Part shown: positions 35,301 to 49,122 of the stretch, piece by piece
How positions within the stretch are numbered: position 1 is the stretch's first letter
Layout of the letters: each line of letters starts with the position of its first letter
Source: Lineus longissimus
Lineage: Eukaryota > Nemertea > Pilidiophora > Heteronemertea > Lineidae
Reading direction: 5' to 3'
Assembly: GCF_910592395.1 (NCBI RefSeq)
Contig: NC_088309.1
Span: 24,678,599-24,742,598 of the forward strand
DNA length: 64,000 nt
Notes under the pieces: generated by a model
What the model saw: the letters and a program-made list of their open reading frames with translations, nothing else
The model's database searches: none
What the model was told of the DNA's origin: nothing
Translations under genes and position numbers: made by a program

Positions 35301-38300
35301 CTTCGTGATAACTAATCATTCAATAATAGGATCAGAGTCACCCACACGCAGTGGGGACATTTTGTAACCCAGGACAGGAGGAAATGGAGAAATCGTAGAG
35401 AACATTTAAGCGGGGTTTAAGAAAGTAAGTACAAGAAAGACAATCTGAAAGTAAAGAAATGTTGTCCACTTGACACCGCCTTTGCCTCAGCAGTAGTTCA
35501 AAAACAGATCAAGAGATTGAAACCTAACAGATGGTTAGATAAGAAGTGTCCAATAAATAAGTATTCTGTTGTATGACGTTAAGACAGGCGCCATTTTTAC
35601 GGCTGTCTGTGATGCATTATTCTGTTTGACTGGCATATTTTTACGTCTGACGACTGTTGGGCTGTACGAATTTTGATGGCTACATCATTACCATCGAAAA
35701 TAAATGACAAAGGTCAGTGTTCCAATCTGGATTACAAACACATGAAACTTGACACATGAACGATACACAGCCAAGTTGAAGTTACCTGTGAAATCCTTTC
35801 TGATGCGACCGAGTGATGGGCTTGATCTTGAACTCTCAGAAAGGATTTTCCGGTATATATATGGCTGAATCACCTGATAGGTGCCTGAATTTATTAGGAG
35901 TGTAAGATTCACGAAACGTCATGTAACTGAGATCAGGTTCATCATCGCTTTTCATGAATTGTCTACATACCTATCATACGAGTGATATTTTGCTCTGATA
36001 ATTCTGTCTAGACAATGAAGTATAACACAATTGAACACGCGCCCTTCGCTTTGTCTCAAAATTAAGCAAATTAAACGATAAGAGTGTCTCGGAGCGCCTG
36101 CAGCTGTTTGGTTTCTGTCACTCTGAACAAGACATTTGCAAAGCTTCGAACTTTTGCTCCCTGAGGCGAAATCGATAAATTCAACGACGATACATCTCTA
36201 TCGACCGCGCCTACATCCTCAATAACAGTTTTGGGGATAATCAAAACTGGACTGTAAACCTCGGCAGTTCACGGGATTGATTAGAAGAGCGTACATCAAA
36301 CACTGTCAATGAATTTGGAGAGCACCCGTCCAAGAAAATTGAGAAGCATCCTGGTCTGGCGAATGCCCGTAAAAGGTTTCCCGACAAGTGATTTGGTAAT
36401 TGAAGCTATGTTGACTCGGGGTACTTTGCGCTCATCTTCAAACTTAGGACAATCGACAAGATAATGGGTACTGGTTTCGTTTACGTTGTGGTAACTACCA
36501 GTATGACATGTACGGGGGAATCGATTACGTGATCGCGCATGGGGAAAGAAAATTGTTTAATGAAAGACTATACCCATTGTGTAGTCATTGTATTGTGGTT
36601 CTAAAAGCAGTAATTTTCCACGTAACAGTCTGACCAGTTGCAAAATGACATTCGGGCACATATTGTTTATACAGCAAGAAGTGATGTAAAGAATCTGATT
36701 TCCTCAAAGGGTCACCTAATGAATAGATTGATAGCATAATATTTATAGTGTATTTCTCTGCGTGAGAAAACATTTTGTTTTGACCAAAGTATATATGTTT
36801 GGCCCTCTTATATAACTTTAATGCCACTGCTATTCAGAAAGGCGTTGCATATACATGTAGGTGAAGATGCACAGTACGTTACACAAGTGCAAGTCAAACA
36901 CAGCATTTTGACATCAGGTAATACACAATCGGCCGACGTGGGAAATTGATATGAAGCCTAGCAACTTCTATGAGAGCAAAAGTTGACTAAAGGTGATAGA
37001 CGGGACCAAAATTTTGATGGTACATGGGGTTAACAATGAAATTTGTCCTCCTTGAATAGAAATAATCAATTTTAGGGATTTTCAGTTAATAGCTGAAAAA
37101 CAAGATCTCCACAGCATCGTTCTTTGCCATATCTTGGCATGTTCTGTGAAACGAAAGAATCCCGTTGGGCACAGCTAGGGATTTGATGACAATGTTCATC
37201 ACTATATCCATTCTTTGACATGCTTGATCTACGAGTCTCGAGAATAAGATGTGATTATCAGGTTGTCGGGGGAGATAAACAATTTTGATAATTATGAGCA
37301 CTAAAACAAGACGTACAGCAGAACTCCAAGCAATCTGGCGGAATATTTCAAGTAATGAAATTCTGCCTTGCCTTTATTTTCATGTTTATTACATGTTATG
37401 ATCAGCTATAAGTTTGAGTTGGTCGCATGCAGCGTATACTAAACTTTGGATTCGAACCAATACTCAATCATTATATAAATGAGGTAGCATACGCTTAGAA
37501 GTGAAAAGAGTTAGTACTCTCATTCATTATTCATGGACTACCTCGTGGCTTCCAGACCAGGCATAGTCTTTACTCGAAATCAACAACAATTCTTCCAATA
37601 TATAGATGGTGATTCTCCAGAGAGTTCAAAATCATGCCACACAATTCTAACCATAAATTCATAAGAATTATTCATGCTGGTAGCCATCTTCAATTACCTT
37701 AAACGTCAGCTGTAAACCCCGCGGTCAATGTTTTGCATTATAAAGTGAAATGCTTTCCTAATGGATTTCGTTTCGAAGAAAAACGCAACTGTTGCCGTGA
37801 TTGCAATCTGCAACTGGTGTCACCATTAAAAACAAAATTTAGCTCAGGCTATATAGACAACGAGTGATGTTACATCGGAATCCTGTTCTGCCATTCAAAT
37901 ATTGCCGATGGTCATACAGCGTCACAACGGAAACTCTCACATCGCCCATGCACGCTATAGGTAAACTATGAAGAATTAATTGTTCCAAATACATACCGCC
38001 CACACCATGATGGTTGATGGTGTAAGCCTTCGTCTTTCATTTCAACCTCACACTGGTTTAGAAAGTATCGGTGTTTTCCTCATTTTGTTTAGCTATCATT
38101 ATCACCATTATGTATCGCAGCCGCGTGGCCATTGGGGCCAACCAGCAGCAAGCGGTTCTGTCCCCAACAGGCTGGGTTAGGCCGCCGGTCTTCGCCACTA
38201 TTTTTGTCGTCCGATCAGATCAAAACTGCAACATTTAGGATGATATTTTCTTCGTTCTTTGTATGATATATCGGCCTACCTCTATTTTCTCTTATCACGC

Positions 38301-39919
38301 TGGCTGGCCAGCTCTCAGACCTCAATCCAGGTATAAAACCTTAAAACGATTGTTCATTTCGTCCGTCTGACAAAAAACATTCACCATAACACCATTAATT
38401 AGATATCTGTACATCAACCATAATATTCTGAACACGATCTCCGTGGCACATGTATTTCGATAAATTGCCTATTATCATGAATATTTTCTTTGACCTCATC
38501 TTGATCTAATTACAAAAGGAGATTTGTTCTGTTCAGTGAGGTGAAAGTGTTCCCCAACAATAACACTGTGCGATCAATATTTAATACTCTGTTATTGCTG
38601 TTGTCTCAGTCCAACACATCGATCACGGAAAAACAGAATATTCGCGATCGGACAAAGGATGAAACTCTAGTTCCCTGATTTATGGCGCTGGTCATGGGGC
38701 ATTGCGACAACTCGATAAAACGTTATCTTCGTTTATTTAACATGGAGCCTCCAAAGCCTCCAAATCTATGGCCAAAGAGAAAAACTAACTATCACCATCA
38801 CGGGTCCTTTTTTGCAAACACAATTTTTATATTATTGATGAAAGTAGCAGCGCTTTTCACGGACCATGTCTGTAACGTGTCTGTTCGAAAGCGCACAACA
38901 ACTGTCGCCATTAAAGATCTCCACTGAGTACCATCACTACATCAGGGAAACAGTTGATGGATAGTTATCATGGTTTTGCCTGAACCAAAATAGTTTTACA
39001 TGAAATACTCGGTCAAACCACAATTGTCTTGATAATTATATCTACTGACATTGAAAATTTGAAACTCCTCATGTGACCATTATATGAACCAAGGCTGCAG
39101 CGACTGATCAAAACCATCCATCATCTGCACACTATTAATCCCAACCTAAGAAGGTGGCTTGGGTTCATGCAATTAACTTATATTTCCGACAGATCTAGTC
39201 CGCCGAAGTGTTGACGCGTCCGATTGCTTTTCATCTTATTTTATTATTGATTAGCTCGGCGAAAAAAGGTGACACATTGGCTCAATACATTTCTTTCTAA
39301 AATTTCCAAGGTTTGTTAGATTCTCTAAACCATAAAGCTTTTTCATTTTACCGAAAAAGGGGTGCATATATTTGTGTTGGCAAAAAAACATTATTTTAAG
39401 GTTTTTCAAAACCCAAAAGAACCTCTATTTCTAAGAGTACGATGCAGAGATCTTGGCAGCCATGCCTGCGCGAAGATATATCGGTCAAGTATCTGCCTCA
39501 GTTAATGACTCCAAACACTTAACGCACCCGTTAAGAAGCCGGGCAATGAGTTTCTATCCACGCCGAATTTGTGATAAATAGCTCCCATTTGATATATGCA
39601 AGTTCTAGTTCAGAATTTGACGCGCTGACGAAATGAGGCATATTATACCTTTTACATATTTGTACATGAACGTTGTATATGAGAATGATAGAGTTTTAAG
39701 CAAAAAATACCAAAACAACGGTCCAGCCTTCAGGCTCGTGAGTGAAAATTTATTATATCAAATTGGGGAAATCTTTGCAATGGTTACCATTTTGTGCTTT
39801 TTCGGGGAAGACGTGTATTCATAACTTAACTTGCATTCTACATATACAGAAATTTGACTAGATCACTGTTCCAAAAAACTCAACACTCAGTTATTATTCT
39901 GATACAGGAAATAACTTAC
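32301..39919. other. Long region with no supported gene
   Basis: About 7.6 kb. I searched both strands for receptor, transporter and retroelement motifs and saw none. Small features only: an 8-bp tandem repeat of TCATCAGC (33128-33152) and a short hairpin (34875-34901, arms of 11 bp). Open frames here are all under 90 aa and unconvincing. Confidence 0.5.
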
Positions 39920-40034
39920 CATAATCATTCGGATAGTTGTGAAACGCGCCAACCAAGTCCAGCAGCATGTATCCGATCGGTACAAAAACATATAAAATCC
40001 GCGTCCATTTAATTCCCATTATAATCACATTCAT
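39920..40034 (-). CDS. Candidate first exon with signal peptide (possible alternative nAChR exon 1)
   Basis: ATG at 40034, 38 codons opening MNVIIMGIKWTRILYVFVPI with a hydrophobic core through LLDLVGAF, then NYPNDY and a donor TATG|GTAAGT, phase 1 ending in G. The nicotinic exon 1 at 21792-21888 has the same design: a signal peptide, phase 1 and a final G before the donor. The next clear exon on this strand that accepts phase 1 is nAChR exon 2 at 16827, so this may be an alternative promoter/first exon 18 kb upstream of exon 1. It may equally be the first exon of an unidentified gene, or chance. Confidence 0.35.
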
Positions 40035-43000
40035 TTTCCTGGCAACCCAAAGCTTTGCCGAACTAGCCTGTACCCGCTGCTAGCTGTACTCCCATCCTGA
40101 AGAATTGTCAACTCCGCTTGTTTCACGCCGACACGACGTTTTCATCGGTCTACATTGCTGCGTTGCTGACTGAATACGCACACCCACAGCATAAACCAGC
40201 AGGGAAGAATTGGGTATCCTTTAGCAAACTCGCAAGTGCCAATGTTTCACAATTAAACTCACGGATAATATCTGATGGGCACCAGTTGATGGAACTTGAA
40301 GAGCTCCGCCGACGGTTTCGCTATAGACGTATGCTAATTAAGTGCTTTAACGTACAGCAGTAGTGCCATCTCTGGCGCTATCAATCTCCGTCGGCAACAA
40401 ATATTGCTTTTCGAAAGGCTCGGATCTGCTGCAGCACTATTGGGATTCACCAAAAAAAATACAAATTAGAAATTTTTTGAGCACGAGTATGTGTGATCCC
40501 CATGCCACCGGAGAGTCTTCAAATTATGACTGGCTCTGTTGGCTAGACAAGTTAAAGTACATTTACACCGCTTGGAGTCTGATTTCACAGTGAGCTGCCA
40601 CAAGGGGCCGTATTTCAACATTATGACAAGGTTTTTATAAATTTTGTTCAAGACAGGCTCTGAGGATGATGAAAATGATGATTCTCAACCAATCATCCAC
40701 ATAAACTGTGTCCTGCGATTAGTAGATCAGCGTAGGTTCAATTGTTTTTTGCAAAGAATAATCTTCAATGACAATATGGTTACGTCTTGTTTATCTGGCG
40801 AATCCACACAAAAACGAAATGTCGACTTTTTTCACATTTCGATCAATCTGATTTTGATCAATCAGCAAAGCATTCAAATATATACCTATATCCTCTACTA
40901 CCATCTCAAGTTCCAGTTTTGTGTGGCCTTTCAGATCATACCCCTCACCATAGCATAAGTTTTCTTTGTTTCGAATGAAACATCCCCATGGCTTGTTGTT
41001 GCAATCGACGCGTTATAGCATTTGTATTGGTCCTCCTTCGGGCAACATGCCATTTATCTGTTTCACCTTCGTTGCACCTTGGCGCTGCCCACAAGGTGTC
41101 CTTTGATTACCAACCAAGTTCCCCGGGGTCATAGGCAATAAATGACGATACAACACCCACGAAGATCTATTTGATCATACGAGGAAAACGATCCGAGGAT
41201 TCGGGGCGAGGAATCATCTTAAATATTGCAGGAGGATTGTAACCCAAGGATTTTAAAGCCAGCAAGTGTTTTAGTAGTAAGATGCAAGTGGCGTTGTCAG
41301 TTGTAATTGGTTGTTTATGGTCACACTTTTCCTGTATCTATTGCATGCTCCTATTGCTGCCCGACTTCGCAAATAGCCTCAAGCAGGAATAGTTTGATCC
41401 GCTGAAATAACTTGATCGACAAACATTCATCTCACGATTGGAGTAAGTCAAAGAAGTTGAGTTCGTTATGTTCTCATTACCATAGATCTGTCCCAAGTGA
41501 ACTATTGTCTCCCATAGCAGCTCTATGACGAAGGATTATCTCTCTCTGCACAATTACAAGACAATCACTGCGTACGTCAGTATCAGTCAGTCGGCTGACT
41601 CAACATCAATCAGAGACCAAGCTCGTCGAGGTGGTTGAGGAATATTGGCTTACGGTAAGGACAATCCGGTGGCATCTCATGGAAAGGAAGCTTACCCTCA
41701 GACACGTCCGATGCGTAGTTCATTTGAACTTATTAAGTCTACATGGCAACTATGAATGCTCTTAATGCCTGCACTAAATTTTCTTTGGTAACAATATGGA
41801 GATATGGCTGGATGACATAAGACAAGTTTGTGCAAAACGCTTCTCGAAACCATTAACAAAGCAGTTGCCCAGTAGACATTTTGATGCTAATCGTACCCAA
41901 TCGGTACCCAAGCGATGACCATACTAGCGCGTGGAATAGACTTAACAATGGCCCAACCTATTCTTTTCTTAAATGACTTTTAGAGGGTTTGATGCACTCC
42001 TTACACCCCTTAAATGTTGCAGTCATAAAAGATTGGGCGGGCCTATTGTTATCAAAAGTCTATTCCACACGCTTGTATGGTCAATCCATTCATCACTGTG
42101 ATCACATTTCGTTATAAAACAGCTTTTGATGACTTCGTCAAATACTAGCATTGTATAAATACGTCTATATTTTCTTGGTAAATGGTATGAATATAGGACG
42201 AATGTACACTATACACAACAAATATATTTGTTCTATACACGTACTGTAAAGAAGTTATCTTGTGTATAAGGTGCTTTCACACGTCATTCTACAACAAACA
42301 TGGCCACGGTGAACTCGACGCCTCCGACTTATTTACGCCTCCGCATCGTTGACAGATGGCGTACAACACTTGGTAACAAGGCTATAGCTAAAACCATGAT
42401 CCGTTCATTCATCTATATTTGTTCACCGTCTTCACAGAGCATCGATATGACTCCAAATATTTGTTGAGTTACAACCTGGAAATTGCTGTTGACATGTTTC
42501 GACGAATCGGAATCATAGTGAAGAATTGAAGCAGGACAAACACAATCTGCGAAGTGAGATGGCTGTTGAATTGAGCTTGAAGACACGTTACGAATCGCGC
42601 CTTATTCAAAAGCAACTAAATGTACACATTCGGTTATGTGTTAAAAGCGAATGGGTTCCCGAGGCAAACTTCAGAGTGCGTTTGAATGAAATTTTTTTCA
42701 GAGAAAGAAAGATGTTCTTCGTTTCATAACAACGTTGGAATACGAGTTTGAGTTATTAAAATAATCTTTAATTGAAATATTCTGTTCTCTTGTGTTCATT
42801 TTATGGCGGCTTCTTCTAACCTTGTTGGACACTGAAGCTTTCTCTTCAAATTCCTAAACGCACGTTCATATTCGGGCGCATGTCCAGCAGTTAACTCAGC
42901 CATGTAATCCAATAGTCCCAGGTACAATATTGCTCTGTAGAACAATTCATTTTCAGACTATCAGCTGAAATAGTGGCGGCAATGGGTTTTTAGACCACAT

Positions 43001-43673
43001 AAAGATATCAAGTATGTATGCCAATATCCATTAACAACGTGGCTAAGTGTCGCAAGTAGAAATGGACAGGATCCTTTGGCTGAAACACTATTATATGCAA
43101 CGCTCTTCAAATTTTCTGGTGGTAATATGACCCAAATAGGTTTTTGATATTATCAGCTCCGCAATCGGCTGGCGCCAATAGACATGGCAAAAAATAAGTG
43201 TGCAGATCGAACATTAATTATTAGATTGATGAGCAGTGTGAATTAGCAAAGGTCTGAAACTGTTAAAAATAAAAGAATCCATTAAAAACATGACCAGATC
43301 AATTATCAGATACTGGAAAAGGCTACATTCAGAAAATGCGTGCATTTTCATCGCCTATACTACTGGAACTATCAAACAAACACAAACGACATGAAAGTAT
43401 ATGCACATGTACACAAGCTAATATCCAGCCTTTGGTCCACATCAACGTATAGTTAGTAACATAAAAGGCCGGGAGAATGAAGTACGATTACAACTCCACA
43501 CTTCCACACGTTCTCCATCTGGGGATATTCCGGTACACAGAATGCAGCCATTTCTTAAGGCAAAAGGGACACCTACATGTACATGTACCAACCGTGAGTT
43601 CAAATAATTACGTAATGCTCGAAATAGTGTTCATTACATCTTGTAAGCTGTAGAAAGTACGATGCATAGATGA
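40035..43673. other. Intergenic region
   Basis: No gene supported. Frames at 40118-40363, 40644-40958 and 42526-42729 (+) have no recognisable domain. A short TACATG repeat lies near 43574-43588. This side also contains the Amt 3' UTR. Confidence 0.45.
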
Positions 43674-46600
43674 TTATTGCTGCATCCGGTCAAGTTTGGG
43701 CGATTGGTCATGTTTGGGCGACGCATCATCCCCGTCAAACGCGGGATTCATAACATCATTTGTGGCGATTATAGGAGTCAGTTTCCCATTCTGTTGGATG
43801 AAAGAATCCTTTCCGTACTGCGTGGTTCGTTGGAATCCAAATCCGCCGCGACTTTTTCGGCGGATCGAAATGGACGTTTGGCATCCTGTCTCTTGAATGG
43901 TTCGCCTGTTCTCAATGAGAAATAGGTCAGTCTCCGCGCCTATACCATGCTCAGTGAAGTCTGTGCCGAGTTTCTCGTCTTCGGGGCTCAGGCGGAGCCC
44001 AAATGTCTTGTCGATTGTCTGCAATGGAACAATATTCGAGGCTATATTTAAATGATCCGTCGCCAATGTAATGAAACAAGGATATAAGTTTTTAAAAAGC
44101 TCGTCGGGCACTATCATTCAAGTAATTTGCGGCAAATCTTTACAACCAACATCACGCCATTTACAGCCAACATCACTCCAGGATATCGCTGGTATACATG
44201 CATCACTTATCAAGGCTTCGTTTATCTTATAATTTTGACTATTTGATATTATACATTGATTGGTGTTTAAGTTGGTCAACTTCAACACATTCTTTACAAA
44301 GTAAACTGGAAGTTACCACTTACAAAGAGGAGTATGAACGATAACCCCGCACTCCATGCTATGATGGCTACACAAGCCAGTGCTTGCACCCCGAGCAGCC
44401 TGAATCCCCCGCCATGTAAGAGCCCCTTCTGGCCATGGGTTGTGTCCTCCAACGGGTCTATATCACCGAAGATACCAACTGCGAGCATTCCCTGTGAGAA
44501 ATGCAGAGTATGGATAAAAACTGATGTTCAGCCATAAGAAATGTTGAGAATACATGACTTTTGAGGGTTTTATGTTTTGTCCTGTCCGCGGGATGTCGTT
44601 AGCAGATAGAAAGAGGCACAGTGTATTCGATCGATAGCCGAATTATCTAAATCAGTCATTAGCTTTCCAATGGCCTCTGACATGTTGTTTATGATCTCAT
44701 ATCACCAGCTTCCTCGCACACGCATTTACTAGTCTGATATCCGGGGTTTAGAAGATGGACGGAAGAGGAGGAAGACTTTGACACATGTATTTAAAGATAT
44801 GAGGCAGGTTCTTGCAATGAATTGCATTGAAATGAAATCAATTTTCTAAGAAATTGAAAAATCTGTCACCATCGGCAAGCCACTCATCCAAGTTACCTGG
44901 TCTCAGGATACCTACCCATATACCGCCTGTGCCATGAATGGCCACTGCGCCCACAGGATCGTCGATTCGGAGCTTGTCCATGGTGACTAACGCAAAAATA
45001 GAAACGGCGCCACCGATTGCACCGATAACAAACGACTCCCAAGGTCGTATGATGGCGCAGGGTGCTGAAACCAGTCTTTAGATATAACTTCTGCAGCATC
45101 GTGTTCTAATACCGTGCATGTGATCTTGACTATGCATTGCATTCAATCACAAAGCAGTGATGCTGTTTTTGCCAAACAATTTCTGTACATGCAAACTACA
45201 ATGTACTGTACATCTTGGAATTGTAATTCTAACACTCTGACACTGATATCTGCTTCACTATCACTGACAATTGCTAACATATAGCCTACCCATAGGCCAC
45301 CGAACCCATGCAGTGCACTTGCACCTACAGGGTCATCGATATGGAGGAAGTCCAAGAATCGAGTGCCGAGGCATCCCACAAGGCCTCCGATACCGCCAAT
45401 CGGAATTGCTTCATAGGGCCGAACCACAGCACACGACGCTGAAACCGACAGAAGTATCATGTGATAGTCATTAGGTAATCAAACAGCCTGTCCACCTCGG
45501 CCTCCCATCTGATATTTTCGTCCCTACAGCATTCGAAAACCCTGTCAGTTTTGGTGTGTTATAAGGGCGGTTAAGGGGCTTAACGAGAACTAAAACGCTT
45601 TGAACTTAGAGTTGTTCGAGGAGTTTTTTTTTTGTTGTAATTTGACGTATTTTTTTATTCGTTGCCACGACAACAGCAAAGAATCTTTTTTAAAGAAAGA
45701 TATGAAACTGGCACATTCTTGATAAATCATGACTATCACGTATACCACTGTCGTCTCCCCATATACGATGGTCGGCGACCGAATAGTCCTATTTGAAATG
45801 TTCTACCCGTGCACTCAGCATACATACCCATCAAATACTTAATGCAAACTCGTAATGCAATTAAGACAAGTTGCAAACAAATTCGTTTTTGAAATCATGA
45901 TAAGACGACTTGATGAGCGAAAGTTTGGATTGGGATACGGCAAGGTTTTTGCAGATGTAGGCAATCACAACTGCAGTATAATATAACATAGTGTTGAGAT
46001 AATGAGACAATACGCATTTAGATCAAATGTACGCGTATACTGACTTGGACGAACTACTTCCAAAACCCATTCTCTTCTTTATCGTTGAAGTACCTTATTT
46101 TTTGGTGAATTATTTGCATTGTTAACCTCCAAAACCAACCCCAGAATAAGGAGGGAATATGATTTTAGCTTGGTTCAGGATAAGATAACGATTAGATTAT
46201 GGTTCAAGCCATGCATATTCATTGCTTACCTGTGACTGCCACAAGTCCACCAAGGACAGAATTCACGAGGTCAGGTATGTGATATTTTCTTTTGTTTACA
46301 ATAAAGCTGAAAATGACGAACTTGGAATAGAAAACCCTCTTGATAGAAATAAACATTGAAGTGTTAATCAACCCTTCTCATGTACACCGATATAGCTGTT
46401 TTGAATAACTGAGAGACAAGCCATTTTATCCCCGCAACATGACTGAAGACTTAGTACAGGCAGGCTGAACGTAGAAGAAGAAGAACCATTGACAATCAAA
46501 TCAATGGAAATGATTATACGATGACCGAAATGATAAAGACAGACTTGATGGTAGCGTGACCAGGGTAGCCAGCCCTTAACCAGCGGGCGATGATGACCTA

Positions 46601-49122
46601 AAGGCATTCCTTACCTGTAAATGATTCCAACAGCCCCACCAGCCATCGATGCATTGATCGTAGTAACAGCTGACCTTGCAAATGGAAGCAAGAAACACGA
46701 GATAGCAACATCAATGGGAGGTGCACAGAGGTGATATTAATTAGGAACACGATCGCGAAAATGATATTAATAATAGTAACAAATATCTGTGATGCTATTG
46801 TCCCACACGACTGAAATTGTTACACATGAGTAACACTTTCGGGCAACAATACCGATGAAAGATGGGGGAAATAATAAAGAAGACATATCGATGTGCCCGT
46901 TAATATGGTTGCTTTATGTTGATCCGTATCAATATAAGTTTGGTCAATAAGGTCAGCGGGAATGCCCTATAGTTGAGGCTCAGCTATCAACTCAAGGTTG
47001 TATCTAAGGTCAGCAGCAACGAATCGAACTTAAGCTTATTGTTATAGGAAACATGCTGAATACATCGAACACTTTCCATCCTTACGTGTCCTGCTAATGG
47101 GCAGCAAATGCCAATGATATCGAAGCAGACATCGTGACCAAATTTTCTTTCCCAACTTGCCAAAACCGTACAACCTAACAAAAGGTCTTGCGATATGAAA
47201 GGCAAGACGATAACATATCACGCTGTAACAGTTTCTTCACTGGCCGCAAGCTTTAAACAAAGGCTTAATGGCCAAGATGACATTTGATCGCGATGAAACA
47301 GTACTTACTTGGCTGCAAGCTTCCACTTCCCACCGGAGATACCAAATGTGCTGCCGCAGTTAAAACCAAGCCATCCCCACCTGCAACGAAACGGATGATA
47401 CACCACTAGTTTTGAAACCTTTATTTGTCCCAACACGTATACTTCATATATTCGGTTCATATAAACCTTGAGGCAAAGTGGTGCATGTACACCAGTGAAT
47501 CCCTAGATGGTGGTATTACACTGGTACTGGTGAAATATACACCAAGTAAAATCGCTTGGTCTTGTTACTTCGGTCGGTTTTATCATGTCCCTCGAGAAGA
47601 GAAAAAATATCGTGTTTTTAAGATGAAGGCTTAAACAAGAATCAAATGTAACTGGACTGTTTGTTGTTTAAATGGCCGGTGTGACAGCGGATATAGTCCC
47701 CCTGGAGTCATAGTCCGGTAGCATTGTATTTGATCAATTAAGCAGCATGATCTATTGTACCGCTAACCCTAACCAAAACATTTAGCAATGCGGGCTATTG
47801 TTACACGGACTATCAGCCCTAGGACTACTATCCCTTGCACACCGGTGTGTGTATTTCCAAACCAATAAGTACATACTAACCATAGCATAAACATGCCAAC
47901 AAGACAGTTCGTGGCATTACCGAGCGGAGGTGCCAGTTTTCCATTGTCATATCTGCCCATCCGTGGCTTCAACAAAAGAGCAGCCACGAGAGCGGACACC
48001 CCTCCAAGCAAGTGTACCGCTCCGGAACCCGCAATATCAATGCATTTTAGGTAAGGAGGGTCATTGGGGCTATTCAACCAACCCTTCGCCCCCCATATCC
48101 AGTGTGCAGGAATACAGTACACAACAGTATTGAAGAAGGAAAATATAATGTACGAGGTCAATTTCGTTCTTTCCGCCATTGCGCCTGAAACAATTGTAGT
48201 TGCAGTCGTGGCGAATGAGAGTTGAAAAATATAATTTGCATAAAGCAGACCCATTTTGTCACCGCCGTCTTGAACGTCAACGAAGAAATGGCCAACTCCG
48301 CAAAACGGATTGTTCCAGTAAGGGTCCTCCCCGAAACTTAGTCCGAAACCGAACATCCAAAAGGTTATGCCGCCGAAGATGACGTCCACTGCGTTCTTCA
48401 CCATGATGTTGACTTCGTTCTTTCCGGAAACGACTCCAGCTTCGAGGAGGCCGAATCCTGAAATGAGTTTTAAGTTCTAATAGTCACCTCAGCCACTTCA
48501 CAGCACTTTTTACGATCAAACTCTTGTCTGACATTGTGCAGTGCAGACACCTGCAGAGAAAAATCGCTGGCAATAAAGGATCTTACTACAAAGGGTCCTC
48601 AGGTCGGATGTGCAGTGTAGAAGGTCTTGCGGAGGTGACATATTAAGTTGGCCGATTGTCATTGCCCCCAGTATGGTAACAAAGAGATAACACTTGAGCA
48701 GAGCTTTGTTGAACGGAAAATGCTTTAAATCAACTTTCCACCATCTCGGCGAGATTTTGGCGAGATTTTGCAAATGACGTGTGCTCCTAGAACGTGGGGT
48801 TTGTTAGCACAATGATGAGAGAAGATCCTGTAGGTCTCTATACGATGTTGATACATGTATAATGTAAGTAGATTGGTTACCTACCTGATTGCATGGTGAA
48901 AATGATGAAGGAGCTTGTGAGGATCCAGGTTGCATCGTCCCACGTTATTGGTCCCGTGTCTATCTTTGGAGTGGTATGAACTGGACTCCTGGTGGGGATT
49001 GCCCCACTGCTAGAAGCTGCGACCGTAGATGCATCATCTCGGTTGGAATGTGTGAAGGTCCCGTAGTCACTGTCGGCTCCCGTGAGGTCTGACATGAACA
49101 ACCCTGTTATATTCTCAGCCAT
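43674..49122 (-). CDS. Ammonium transporter, Amt family
   Basis: Eight coding exons in transcript order: 48885-49122, 47881-48457, 47309-47380, 46615-46674, 46230-46306, exon 6 (either 45290-45438 or 44916-45064), 44324-44491, 43674-44018. They total 1686 nt, 561 aa, all phases consistent. An extracellular N-terminus of about 65 residues with an NIT glycosylation site precedes TM1 (ATWILTSSFIIFTMQSGFG, then LLEAG). Diagnostic motifs: FATTATTIVSGAMAER, GSGAVHLLGG with the first pore histidine H228, WWGWLGFNCGST, and DDPVGAxAxHGxGG with the second pore histidine H385. The last exon is a cytoplasmic tail with SPEDEKLGTDFTEHGI, the usual Amt C-terminal signature. It should conduct ammonium/ammonia across the plasma membrane, usually as a trimer. 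It lies head to tail with TMEM26 on the same strand. The duplicated exon 6 is the notable feature. Confidence 0.96.
44916..45064 (-). CDS. Amt exon 6b (alternative version)
   Basis: 149 nt, acceptor tttcag|CACCC, donor ATATGG|GTAGGT, the same phases as 6a. It encodes PCAIIRPWESFVIGAIGG, then DDPVGAVAIHGTGGIW. It matches 6a at 26 of 49 full codons, keeping the Cys, Arg-Pro, DDPVGA, His and GG positions. The intron between 6a and 6b is 225 nt. Confidence 0.9.
45290..45438 (-). CDS. Amt exon 6a (alternative version)
   Basis: 149 nt, acceptor tttcag|CGTCG, donor CTATGG|GTAGGC, entry phase 1, exit phase 0. Encodes residues 342-391, with SCAVVRPYEAIPIGGIGG in the first membrane segment and DDPVGASALHGFGGLW carrying pore His385. 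Confidence 0.9.

Noticed and set aside
32406-43673. A second nicotinic receptor body behind the 39920-40034 exon
   Set aside because: No Cys-loop, DEKNQVL-like, YxCC or M2 motif was found on the minus strand between the transposons and this exon.
45439-46229. A third alternative copy of Amt exon 6
   Set aside because: Searched the intron for another RP...DDPVG...HG block bounded by splice sites; none seen.
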